This document shows positions 25,428-33,673 of a DNA stretch of 51,017 nt, in pieces (position 1 is the first letter of the stretch; every line of letters starts with the position of its first letter). A model generated the notes under the pieces. That model made no database searches, was not told where the DNA came from, and worked only from the letters and a program-made list of their open reading frames with translations. Made by a program: the position numbers and the translations under genes. The stretch covers positions 1 through 51,017 of the forward strand of contig CANFJQ010000003.1 in the NCBI GenBank assembly GCA_947447615.1, read 5' to 3'. The stretch is from Comamonadaceae bacterium (GTDB lineage: Bacteria; Pseudomonadota; Gammaproteobacteria; Burkholderiales; Burkholderiaceae_C).

Positions 25428-25985
25428 TTACCGGCTTTTCGCCGTGAGCTGCGTTAAGTAGAGCATGCGTAAATCTTGCACGGTGCTTTTATCTAAGGTC
25501 AGCGTCGTCTCGTAGGTATCGTCACCGCTGGGCGTGATGCTGACCAGGGTGGCACCATAAATCACGCCTTCCACCTTGCTGCGGAAGGTATCGTTTTGCA
25601 CCACCATGTCAGCCACCGTGGCGGTGGCATCCAGGCGCAGTCCATAGACCTGCTCGGCCAGCGAGCGGTAAGCGTCGAGCTTGGCCGCGCGGATTGCCAT
25701 CAGGCGTTGCTGCGCCGGCGTCTTGTGGTTTTGCACGCTGATGACGGCATAGCCGGTGGCCGTCAGGCTTTCGCGTTTTTCAACCAGGGGCAAATTGGGT
25801 ACCAGTAGTTCACTGGGTACCTTGACCATGGCGGGACGCTCGTTCGTTGCTTTGTCTTGCGTGCCATGGTCGGCCGCGGCCTGGTCCAGTGTGATGCTGC
25901 TCATCAATTTTTGCAAAGGCGCAACTTGGCACGCGCTCAGCGCGATGGCGGTCAGGGCGATAGAGATAAATTTAGTAACTTGCAT
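25428..25985 (-). CDS. flgP: FlgP-type lipoprotein (LPP20 fold)
   Basis: An outer-membrane lipoprotein of about 185 residues. The start MQVTKFISIALTAIALSAC (25985) has AAGGA seven bases upstream and gives a lipobox LSAC. The mature part has the LPP20/FlgP motif: TATGYAVISVQNHKTPAQQRLMAIRAAKLDAYRSLAEQVYGLRLDATATVADM, VKGVIYGA-like VEGVIYGATLVSI. FlgP forms the H ring or basal disc with FlgT/FlgO. The frame is open upstream: an ATG at 26090 overlaps the stop of the Sel1 gene (ATGA) and would add 35 residues before the signal, so translational coupling to that gene is possible. Confidence 0.8.
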   Translation of the reverse strand: MQVTKFISIALTAIALSACQVAPLQKLMSSITLDQAAADHGTQDKATNERPAMVKVPSELLVPNLPLVEKRESLTATGYAVISVQNHKTPAQQRLMAIRAAKLDAYRSLAEQVYGLRLDATATVADMVVQNDTFRSKVEGVIYGATLVSITPSGDDTYETTLTLDKSTVQDLRMLYLTQLTAKSR

Positions 25986-26086
25986 GCTCAATCCTTGTAG
26001 ATGGTCCTTGCATGAATCGGCACAAAACCCCAAAGCTTGAGCTTTTAGGCTCGGTTTGCTGCCCACAGAGCGGGATTGCTTGAAGT

Positions 26087-28702
26087 TCATGCGGCCCGCC
26101 TCATGGCATCGCTGTCGGAAGTGGCCTCGGCCTCGGTCTCCGTGGGGCGAGTCGGCAGCGTGGTGATGGGCGGTGCGCTCAGTTGCGCCGCCGGGGCGGG
26201 AGCCGGGGCCTGGCCGGCCGCTGCGCGGTACCACTGCAAGGCTTGGGCATAGTCCTGCGCCGTGCCCTGCGCGTTGGCGTACATGGAGCCCAAATTAAAT
26301 TGCGCAGCGCCATCGCCTAAAGCAGCGGCCCGCTGGTACCAGGCCAGTGCTTGCGCTGCATCAGCAGGCAGACCTTGCCCAAAAAACTGCATACGCCCCA
26401 GGGTGTAGAGCGCGTCGGTATCGTCTTGCTCGGCGGCTTTATGCAACCAGGGTAGGGCTTGGGTAAAGCTGGTGATCGCGGTGTCGCCGAAGGCCAGGTT
26501 CCAGCCCAGATTGAATTGGGCTTTGGCCACGCCTTGTGCGGCGGCTTGGCGCAGCATTTCCAGCGCCTGCGCTGGATCGCCGCTGCGGCTTTGGTAGAGC
26601 GCCAGGTTAAAGCAGGCCAGCGGGTAATTTTGGGCGGCGGCTTCGCGCAGCCATTGGCCTGCTTGGGCCGCGTTCGCGTCGGCATCGGCGTCTTGCAACA
26701 AGGTAATCGCCAGGTTGTTTTGCGCTTGCGGCATGCCCGCTTGGGCGGCGCGCAGGTAGTGCTGCTGCGCCAGTGCCGCATCGGCCTCGCAACCCAGGCC
26801 ACCGGCGTACTGCAGGCCCAAATTGAAGTCGGCCAAGGGGTCGCCGTGTTCGCTGGCGAGGCGGTAGTTGTCGATCAGGCGCGCATAGTCGGCAACGCTG
26901 GCGCTTTGGTTTGATTGTTGGAGGTTCAGACGCTCTTGCGCCGCTGGGTGCCCTTGGGCTGCGGCCAGTTCCAAATAGGCCAATGCCGCCGTGGCATCGC
27001 AAAGTTCTTGCGGGCCCTCGGCCAGCAAGACTGCAGCTGCGTATTGCGCGGCCACATCGCCGCGCCGTGCGGCCTCGCGGTAGTACTGCAAGGCCTGTGC
27101 TTGGTCTTGTTCCAGGCCGCTGCCGGTGGCGTACATCACGCCCAGGTTGTGCAGCGCGGCAGCGTTTTCCAAGTCCGCGCTGGCTTGGTAAAGCGCGCGC
27201 ACCTGCGGGTCGGCCTTGTCTGTGCTTGCGCGCAGCACGGCCAGGTTGAACATGGCTTCGCTCATGCCCTGGTCGGCGGCGTGCTGCCAGCAGACTTGTG
27301 CCGCGTGCAGGTCTTGCGCCACGCCATGGCCTTGGGCCAGCGCCACGCCCTGGTTAAATTGGGCTGGCCCATGGCCTTGCTGGGCTGCCAGCGCGAAATA
27401 GTCATAGGCCTTGGCCGCGTCTTGCGCGCCGCCTTTGCCTTGGGCGAGTAATAGGCCCAGGTTATGTTGCGCCAGCGTGTCGCCCTGGTCGGCAGCGAGT
27501 TGCAGCCACTGGCGCGCCAGCGTGAAGTCTTGGCTCACGCCCTGGCCTTGGCTGTACATCGCGCCCAAATTGCATTGCGCCATGGCATGCCCCTGGTCGG
27601 CGGCCAGGTGCATCCATTGGCGGGCCTGGGTGCTGTTTTGCGTCACGCCCTGGCCGATGTGGTACATCAACCCGACCTGAAACTGCGCCTGCGCCATACC
27701 GCGTTCGGCGGCCATTTGGTACCACTGCAAAGCCTCGGCATAGTCTTGCGCCACGCCATAGCCGTTGGCGCTGAGCGTGCCCAGGTTGTATTGCGCTTGC
27801 GCATGGCCTAAAGCGGCGGCGGTGCGGTAGTGCACCAGGGCTTGCGCCATGGGGCCGGGAGCGTCTTCATCGTCGTCAGCGCCAGAGCCATCAATCGCGT
27901 CGCGGCCTTCGCTGTTCATCTGGGCTAAAAGCACGGCCAGGTTGTAATGCGCATCGCCATGGCCTTGTTCGGCGGCCAGGGTGAAATAGGACATGGCCAG
28001 CGACAGGTCCGGGGCAATGCCCTGGCCGTGCGCGTACATCAGGCCCAGGTTGTATTGCGCTGGGGCATCGCCCTGGTCGGCGGCTTTGTGGTACCACTTG
28101 GCCGCCAGTTCGGCATCGGGCTCCACGTCTTTGCCTTGTGCCAGCAAGAGGCCTAATTGGAATTGCGCGTAGCTGTGGCCTTGCACGGCGGCAGACTCCA
28201 GCCATTTGCGTGCGCCCACCGTATCTTTGGCAATGCCTTCGCCTTGCAGCAGCATGCTGGCCAGGTTGAATTGGGCGGTGGCGTGGCCTTGCACGGCGGC
28301 GCGCTCGAACCAGTAAGCGGCTTGGGCTGCATCACGTTCCACGCCTTGGCCGTTGGCATACATAAAAGCCAGATTGGTTTGCACATCCGGCAGGCCTTGC
28401 GCAGCGGCCAATTGGTACCAGTGCAGCGCTTGGGCGTGGTCTTGTTCCACGCCCTGGCCGTTGGCGTACATATACCCTAGGTTGTATTGCGCGGGCGCAT
28501 AGTCTTGGGCGGCGGCCAGGCGGTACCACTTCAGCGCTTCCGCATAGTCTTGCGCCACGCCTTGGCCGTTGGCGTACATAAAGCCCAGGTTGTTTTGCGC
28601 GGCGGCGTATTCCAGCGAGGCCAGGGGCCGCGAAATACGCAATGCGTTGGCAAAGTCACCCCGGCGGTAGGCCGCGTCGGCGTCGGCGAGCAGATTTTTC
28701 AT
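26087..28702 (-). CDS. Large Sel1-repeat protein (22 units)
   Basis: An 871-residue soluble protein made almost entirely of Sel1-like repeats of about 36 residues (about 22 units, with AQxNLGxMYANGQGVxxDxxxA as core), with no signal peptide or membrane segment. Units 7, 13 and 15-16 are irregular (inserted acidic GRDAIDGSGADDDEDAPG near unit 7). Such solenoids are scaffolds for protein binding; some act in pole or surface organisation (for example PodJ-like proteins use Sel1 repeats), but no partner can be read here. GGAGG lies nine bases before the ATG. The stop overlaps a possible upstream start of flgP, so it may be co-transcribed with flgP-flgT. The C-terminus (residues 835-871) is Pro/Thr/Glu-rich. 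Confidence 0.85.
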   Translation of the reverse strand: MKNLLADADAAYRRGDFANALRISRPLASLEYAAAQNNLGFMYANGQGVAQDYAEALKWYRLAAAQDYAPAQYNLGYMYANGQGVEQDHAQALHWYQLAAAQGLPDVQTNLAFMYANGQGVERDAAQAAYWFERAAVQGHATAQFNLASMLLQGEGIAKDTVGARKWLESAAVQGHSYAQFQLGLLLAQGKDVEPDAELAAKWYHKAADQGDAPAQYNLGLMYAHGQGIAPDLSLAMSYFTLAAEQGHGDAHYNLAVLLAQMNSEGRDAIDGSGADDDEDAPGPMAQALVHYRTAAALGHAQAQYNLGTLSANGYGVAQDYAEALQWYQMAAERGMAQAQFQVGLMYHIGQGVTQNSTQARQWMHLAADQGHAMAQCNLGAMYSQGQGVSQDFTLARQWLQLAADQGDTLAQHNLGLLLAQGKGGAQDAAKAYDYFALAAQQGHGPAQFNQGVALAQGHGVAQDLHAAQVCWQHAADQGMSEAMFNLAVLRASTDKADPQVRALYQASADLENAAALHNLGVMYATGSGLEQDQAQALQYYREAARRGDVAAQYAAAVLLAEGPQELCDATAALAYLELAAAQGHPAAQERLNLQQSNQSASVADYARLIDNYRLASEHGDPLADFNLGLQYAGGLGCEADAALAQQHYLRAAQAGMPQAQNNLAITLLQDADADANAAQAGQWLREAAAQNYPLACFNLALYQSRSGDPAQALEMLRQAAAQGVAKAQFNLGWNLAFGDTAITSFTQALPWLHKAAEQDDTDALYTLGRMQFFGQGLPADAAQALAWYQRAAALGDGAAQFNLGSMYANAQGTAQDYAQALQWYRAAAGQAPAPAPAAQLSAPPITTLPTRPTETEAEATSDSDAMRRAA

Positions 28703-28763
28703 GCGCGCACTCCCTCCGAATGCGCTAGCGGCGCACAGGCTTGGGGGATGGCGCGGGGCAAAC

Positions 28764-28979
28764 TCATTCCTGGTGTTGGTTCAGCATCGGCAGGGCTTGG
28801 TGCTGTACTGGGTGGGCCTGGTGTTCCACGGCATAGAGTTTTTGCCCGTGCGGCACATGCGCCTGGCGCGAAACCACCAGCGTGGATTCGGCCAGCCATT
28901 GGGTGGACGGGCCGCGCGCAGGATGGGCTGCCGCCTCCAGATGCTGGGCTTGGCTTGGCTGGTGTTTCACCTCGGTCAT
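28764..28979 (-). CDS. Small hypothetical protein
   Basis: A 71-residue His/Gln-rich ORF (QWLAESTLVVSRQAHVPHGQKLYAVEHQAHP). GAGGA lies seven bases before its ATG and it sits alone in the space between two larger genes of the same strand, which favours a real gene. I do not recognise the family and see no signal peptide or membrane segment. A longer 108-residue frame on the same strand (28699-29025) is Pro/Ala/Gly-rich and looks like a shadow. Confidence 0.5.
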   Translation of the reverse strand: MTEVKHQPSQAQHLEAAAHPARGPSTQWLAESTLVVSRQAHVPHGQKLYAVEHQAHPVQHQALPMLNQHQE

Positions 28980-29136
28980 GGCAATTTCCTCGTGCGGCCT
29001 GGCAACAGGCCTTGGCGCTTTTCAATGGTTTTTTTGACGCCCGATGAAGTTACAGGCGCTACATCTGAACGGTTACGCAAGTTTTGTGCCTTAGTAAGCA
29101 CGCTTTTTGGCAGCGGGATGACGCCACAGCCGCGTT

Positions 29137-30609
29137 TTATGACGGCTTTTCCTGCAAGAGTGTCGTGATGTCGTCGCTGCTCAAGTGGTGGATATTGAGC
29201 CCTTGATGCTGCGCCACCAGGCTGGGAAACCAGTGCGCGTCAAAGCGCAAATAGAAGGCGGTGCTCCAGGGCAGGGTGGCTTGCGCGCTCAGGGTGGCCC
29301 AGTTCAGCCGATCGATGTAGGGTGCCAGCAGGTCCTCAGACCAGGCAATAGCCGCGTTGGCGCTCAGGCGCTCCCAGTCCCAATCGTCGGCATGTTGCGC
29401 AAGCAGTGTGTCGCTCCAGGGCAGGGCGCTGCTGCTGCTGGGGCCGCTCCAATCCCAATCGCGGGCGAACTGCGCCAGTAATTCGCCGTCCCAGGGCAGT
29501 CCCGGGTTCCAGCTCAGGCGATCCCAGTCCCATTGGTCTTGCAAGGCTTCCAGCAGCGCTGCGCTCCAAGGCAGGGCCGGGTTTTCGCTCAAGCCGTCCC
29601 AGTCCCAGGCTTGTAGCGGAGAAGGTGGCGTTAGCGGCTGAGGCGCTTGCAGCCAAGCCGGGTCGCTCCATTGCGGCAGCAACGCGGACCAGGGCAGGGA
29701 AGGGTTGCGGCACAGGGCGGCACCATCCCAGCGCTCGGGCCAGGCGCACAATAGCTCCGGGGTCCAGGGCAGGTGCGCGTTGGCGCTTAAAGCGCTCCAG
29801 TCCCACAGCTCGGCATGGCGCGCGATCAGCTCCGGGCTCCAGGGCAATTGCGCCTGCTTGCTCAGGGCCTCCCAGTCCCAATGCGCGGCATAGCGCGTGA
29901 CCAGGGCTTCGTTCCAGCGCAAGCTGGGGTTGGCGCTCAGCCATGTCCATTGCCAGTGCTTGGCAAAGCGCTCGACCAGTGCCGCGTCGCCGGGCAGCGA
30001 GGTGTTGGCGCTCAGGCCGGTCCAGTCCCAGCGGTCCCGGTAGTTTTCTAGCAAGCCCACGGTCCAGGGCAGGCCGGTGTTCCAGCTCAGCGCGGTCCAG
30101 TCCCAGCGGTGGGCATTGGCCTCGATAAATGCGGCCGTCCAGGGCAGTTCGGCGTTGCGGCTGAGCACCGCCCAGTTCCAGCGATACACGAATTGCTCTA
30201 GCAGCGCTTGGCTCCAGGGCAGACCGGGGTTGGTACACAAAGACTGCCAGTTCCAACGATCGGTATAGCGCTCCAGCAAGGCGCCGGACCAGGGCAGGGC
30301 CGGGTTTTTGCTCAGCAGTTCCCAGTCCCAGTCTTCGGCATAGGCCTCTATCAGTTCGTCTGACCATTGCAACACGCGACTGGCGCTGAGCATGCGCCAA
30401 TCCTTGCGTTGGGCCAGTGCCTGCATCAGCGTGCCGTCCAGCGGGTAATGCTGTTGCAGGCAGGCGGCCAAGAGCGCGGGCCGGTCGCGGAAAAATTGCA
30501 GGGCCTGGGTTTCATGCAGCCCGGCCAGGGTGTGGGCCACCATGTCCATGCGCTTGCGCTCTACGGACGTCAGTGCGCCTGCAGCAGGTGAAATTTGTAA
30601 TTGCCCCAT
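29137..30609 (-). CDS. Tryptophan-rich 25-residue tandem repeat protein
   Basis: A 490-residue soluble protein. After about 75 residues it holds 15 tandem units of 25 residues with the pattern (D/N)W-xx-LS-x-N-xx-LPW-S-x-x-L-(L/I)-x9-W, interrupted once by a Pro-rich insert (about residue 330). Each unit has two or three Trp and an acidic turn. No catalytic motif, signal or membrane segment is seen; it should form a solenoid used for binding. I do not know a named family with certainty; short Trp-rich repeats with NPxLxW cores occur in some giant-virus and bacterial proteins (from memory). I start at 30609, two bases after the stop of the J-domain gene; the frame stays open to 30834 inside that gene. 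Confidence 0.78.
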   Translation of the reverse strand: MGQLQISPAAGALTSVERKRMDMVAHTLAGLHETQALQFFRDRPALLAACLQQHYPLDGTLMQALAQRKDWRMLSASRVLQWSDELIEAYAEDWDWELLSKNPALPWSGALLERYTDRWNWQSLCTNPGLPWSQALLEQFVYRWNWAVLSRNAELPWTAAFIEANAHRWDWTALSWNTGLPWTVGLLENYRDRWDWTGLSANTSLPGDAALVERFAKHWQWTWLSANPSLRWNEALVTRYAAHWDWEALSKQAQLPWSPELIARHAELWDWSALSANAHLPWTPELLCAWPERWDGAALCRNPSLPWSALLPQWSDPAWLQAPQPLTPPSPLQAWDWDGLSENPALPWSAALLEALQDQWDWDRLSWNPGLPWDGELLAQFARDWDWSGPSSSSALPWSDTLLAQHADDWDWERLSANAAIAWSEDLLAPYIDRLNWATLSAQATLPWSTAFYLRFDAHWFPSLVAQHQGLNIHHLSSDDITTLLQEKPS

Positions 30610-30611
30610 GC

Positions 30612-31901
30612 TTAGTCTTGCTGAATCTGCGCAGGGTTTTGGATTGCGATCTCTTGCAGCGCTTCGCGGTAGCGCGCCACTTCGGTTTCCAGGTGCTTGG
30701 CCTGCTGCGCAAACCACAAGTCCCAACGACTTTGGCTTACCAGCGTGCGCCAGGTGGCGCTTTGCAAAATCTCGAGGCGCTGCGCCTGTTGCTGCGCCAG
30801 GGTGCTTTGTAGCGCGCTCAGCTCCATCGCCCATTGCGCCGGGGCGCGGCGGGTCGCTGAGGCGGCGCCTGGTGCGCGCGCGCTACTGGCGTCCTGGCCC
30901 AGTTCTAACTGGGCTTGCAGCTTTTGCAGGCCGCGCATATCGCTGGCTTGGTAACTGCGTTGCAGTCGCTGGAACAAAGCCTGCGCATGTTCCTTCTCGG
31001 GGGCCGAGTCCACCCGGTCCGGGTGGCATTGCATGGCCAGTTTGCGGTACAGGCGTTTAAGTTCTTGTTGCGCTTGCAGGTCTAGTTCGGGCGGTGCATC
31101 TAGGTGTTCGTCGTCCGGGTGGCTGTCGGTATAGCGGGTAAAACTCTCCTGGGCTTGCTGCGCTTGGGCCTCGCGCTCGGCGCCGCCAAAGCGCGCATGC
31201 ATCTGCGCCAGGTACTGGCGCTTGAGGTCCAAAAACTCGCGCAGCAAATCGCCAATGGCCGCGTCCTGTTGCCTATCAAAACTTTGCATGCTGCGCTGCA
31301 ATTCATCTAACTCGGCTTGCAACGCCAGGCTGTGGCATTGCAAGAGTTCGCTTTGCCAAGCGGCAGTGCGCGCTTGCAGGTCGGCGCTCAGTACCAAGGC
31401 ATGGCTGCTTGCGGTTTGCGCGATCGTTTCGGCTTCGGCTTCGGCTAGGGCTGCGCCCGGTGGCACCATCGCGTCCAGCCCTTGCAGGCAACGCGCCGCC
31501 AATCCCAAGTCACTTTGCCGCACCACGCCGGCAAAGTCTTCGCGTGCCACGCTGCTTATTTCGGCGATAGCGCCGCTGAGCACCGTATGCCCGTCGACCA
31601 CACACACAGCGGTTTGCAAAATCGGCGCGCTGCTGTCCAGCCAATGCAGTTCGCCACCTGCGGCACTGATGCGTTCCCAAGCGATGGCCGATTGGCGGTT
31701 GGCGGCAGTGTCCGGCACCAAGAGGCGCAGCGCCACGCCGCGTCGCGCCACCTGAAGCAGCAGCTCAAACCAATGGCGGCTGCAGTCGCGCGCCAGCGCG
31801 CACACCACTTGCTGGCGTGCTGCCGCCAAGACCGATTGCGTGGCGCTGGCGGCGTCGGCAAAGTAGGCCTGGTAGTCGGTATCGGTGCTGTCGTCAAACA
31901 T
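30612..31901 (-). CDS. J-domain protein with degenerate phospholipase-D-like N-terminus
   Basis: A 429-residue cytoplasmic protein. Residues about 15-135 look like half of a phospholipase-D-type fold (LLLQVARRGVALRLLVPDT ... AVCVVDGHTVLSGAI) but without the HKD catalytic set. Residues 150-260 are helical, likely coiled coil (LQAELDELQRSMQSFDRQQDAAIGDLLREFLDLKRQYL). Residues about 274-330 are a J domain with helix II LKRLYRKLAMQC, then HPD at 293-295 and helix III EKEHAQALFQRLQRSYQ. The C-terminus is helical. A J domain recruits Hsp70 (DnaK); the rest would choose the client. The next gene starts two bases after its stop, so the Trp-repeat protein is the likely partner. Confidence 0.78.
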   Translation of the reverse strand: MFDDSTDTDYQAYFADAASATQSVLAAARQQVVCALARDCSRHWFELLLQVARRGVALRLLVPDTAANRQSAIAWERISAAGGELHWLDSSAPILQTAVCVVDGHTVLSGAIAEISSVAREDFAGVVRQSDLGLAARCLQGLDAMVPPGAALAEAEAETIAQTASSHALVLSADLQARTAAWQSELLQCHSLALQAELDELQRSMQSFDRQQDAAIGDLLREFLDLKRQYLAQMHARFGGAEREAQAQQAQESFTRYTDSHPDDEHLDAPPELDLQAQQELKRLYRKLAMQCHPDRVDSAPEKEHAQALFQRLQRSYQASDMRGLQKLQAQLELGQDASSARAPGAASATRRAPAQWAMELSALQSTLAQQQAQRLEILQSATWRTLVSQSRWDLWFAQQAKHLETEVARYREALQEIAIQNPAQIQQD

Positions 31902-32071
31902 GGTGGGGCTGGCTTATCCGTGGTCGGGTGGGTAATGCGAACTAGGCGGTAGAGGTGTAAGGACGCAGTGAGAAGAAAAGAGAAGTTAAGGGATACCAAA
32001 GTGGTTCTGTGGGTCGGCTGTAGGGGCTGGCCGCTTTGGCGAATGCCTGCGCTGCAAGCTCGGCGGGCAGC

Positions 32072-33484
32072 CTAGTCAAAGCCCGCAAATTGTTCCGCAA
32101 TGCATTTGCGCGCCAGGTCTTGCGCTTGGGCGATTTGCGCGGGCGTCATTTGCTGGGCCACAAACTCGCGTCCACTGGCCGCTTGTGCATGGCCGCTGAC
32201 CGCGCCCACGTTAAACCACATATGGGCGCGCACATAGTCTTGCAGCACGCCCATGCCATTGGCATACAGCCAACCCAAAGCGGCCTGCGCATCAGCCTGG
32301 CCGCCCTGGGCCGCTTTGCGGTAGCACTGCAAAGCGCGTTGGAAGTCCGGCGCCTGGTCAGCGCCTTCTTGGTAAAGCGCGCCCAGGTTGTACCAGGCCA
32401 GTACGTCGCCCTGGTCGGCGGCCAGTTGCAGCCATTGCATGGCCACGGTGCGGCTTGCCAAGGTGCCCTGGCCGTTGGCAATCATGACGCCCAGGTTGTA
32501 CTGGGCCTGCGCATCACCCTGGTCGGCGGCCAATTGGTACCAGGCCAGCGCCGCCGCATCGTCTTGCGCCACGCCTTGGCCGGTGGCATACATCAGGCCC
32601 AGGTTGAATTGCGCTGCGGCATCGCCTTGCTCGGCGGCTTTTTGGTACCAGTGCAGCGCCTTTTCCGTGTTCAGGTCGGCTCCGCTGCTATAGAGCACAC
32701 CCAGGTTGTACTGCGCTGCCGCGTCGCCCAGCGCGGCGGCGCGTTCGTAGCAGTCCAGCGCTTTTTCCAAGTCTGCCGGCATGCCTTGTCCGTTGGAATA
32801 CAAAAAGCCCAGGTTGAACAAAGCATGCAGATGGTTTTGGGCTGCGGCCAGTTGGTACCAGTGGCAAGCCTGTTTGAGGTCTTGCGCTACGCCATGGCCG
32901 TTGGCATACATCACGCCCATGCCGTACTGGGCTGCGGCGTCCCCGGCGGCCGCGCCGCTCTGGTAGCACTGCAAGGCCAGCCCGAAGTCTTGCGGCACGC
33001 CCTGGCCGTTGGCATACATCACGCCTAAGCCGCGCTGTGCGCTGGTGTCGCCCTGTTCGGCTGCCGCCTGATACCACTTGAGCGCCTGCTGGTAGTCGCG
33101 CGCCGCGCCCTGGCCGTTGGCGTACATCACCGCCAAATTGGTTTGGGCATAGGGCAGGCCTTGTTCGGCGGCAGCCTGGTACCACTTGTGGGCTTGCGCA
33201 AAATCTTGTTGCACGCCCTGGCCGTGGGCATACATCACTGCCAGATTGGACTGGGCCTGCGGCACGCCATGTTCGGCGGCCTGGCGGTAGCAGTCCAGCG
33301 CGCGCGCGAAATCCTGCTCCACCCCAAGGCCTTGGGCGTACATCTGGCCCAGATTGGTGAGGGCGGCAAGTTGCAAATCGGGAGCGAGTTCGGTCACGCC
33401 AGTGTTCTTTGGGTTGGGCACCGGGCCGGGCTGTGCAAAGCCTGCGGCGAAGTGTTCAAGCGGATTATGCAGTTTGCGTACCAA
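32072..33484 (-). CDS. Sel1-repeat protein (11 units)
   Basis: A 470-residue protein with 11 Sel1-like repeats (AQYNLGVMYANGQGVxQDxxxAxxWY) and the common C-terminal cap AHMWFNVGAVSGHAQAASGREFVAQQMTPAQIAQAQDLARKCI. No signal peptide is visible, so it is probably cytoplasmic. The upstream in-frame stop lies just before a TTG at 33484, which has no clear ribosome-binding site; a GTG inside (about residue 22 or 31) may be the real start. It heads the accessory block, 170 bases before the J-domain gene, and diverges from the sigma-54 activator gene. Confidence 0.8.
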   Translation of the reverse strand: MVRKLHNPLEHFAAGFAQPGPVPNPKNTGVTELAPDLQLAALTNLGQMYAQGLGVEQDFARALDCYRQAAEHGVPQAQSNLAVMYAHGQGVQQDFAQAHKWYQAAAEQGLPYAQTNLAVMYANGQGAARDYQQALKWYQAAAEQGDTSAQRGLGVMYANGQGVPQDFGLALQCYQSGAAAGDAAAQYGMGVMYANGHGVAQDLKQACHWYQLAAAQNHLHALFNLGFLYSNGQGMPADLEKALDCYERAAALGDAAAQYNLGVLYSSGADLNTEKALHWYQKAAEQGDAAAQFNLGLMYATGQGVAQDDAAALAWYQLAADQGDAQAQYNLGVMIANGQGTLASRTVAMQWLQLAADQGDVLAWYNLGALYQEGADQAPDFQRALQCYRKAAQGGQADAQAALGWLYANGMGVLQDYVRAHMWFNVGAVSGHAQAASGREFVAQQMTPAQIAQAQDLARKCIAEQFAGFD

Positions 33485-33598
33485 CTAGCATGATTTGGTT
33501 AAAAAACACACTTACAGCGGGTAATTCGTGTAATTTGTGAAACAAAACATGAAAAATGCAAAAAAACACTGGTGTACTGTCTGAAAACTGACACTTAC

Positions 33599-33607
33599 TG
33601 GTATGAT
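33599..33607 (+). promoter_or_regulatory. Possible extended -10 promoter of the activator gene
   Basis: TG-G-TATGAT in an AT-rich intergenic region, about 65 bases before the activator ATG. The -35 region at 33579-33585 is poor. No sigma-54 element is seen here, which suits a master regulator transcribed by sigma-70. Confidence 0.4.
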
Positions 33608-33673
33608 TTTGGCGTCAAGCCCCGATAAAGGCGCTCTCTCCGGGGCGCGGGGGGCCGTCCCACACAAGGTTCC

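Noticed and set aside
26200-28680. Regular 108-base period suggesting a CRISPR or satellite array
   Set aside because: The period is the Sel1 codon repeat of a coding gene; units are diverged and there are no unique spacers between identical repeats.
28699-29025. 108-aa minus-strand frame overlapping the small ORF
   Set aside because: Pro/Ala/Gly-rich translation; the 71-aa frame has the better ribosome-binding site.
32036-33028. Plus-strand open frame (330 aa) opposite the 11-unit Sel1 gene
   Set aside because: Its repeat look comes from the antisense of the 108-base Sel1 period.
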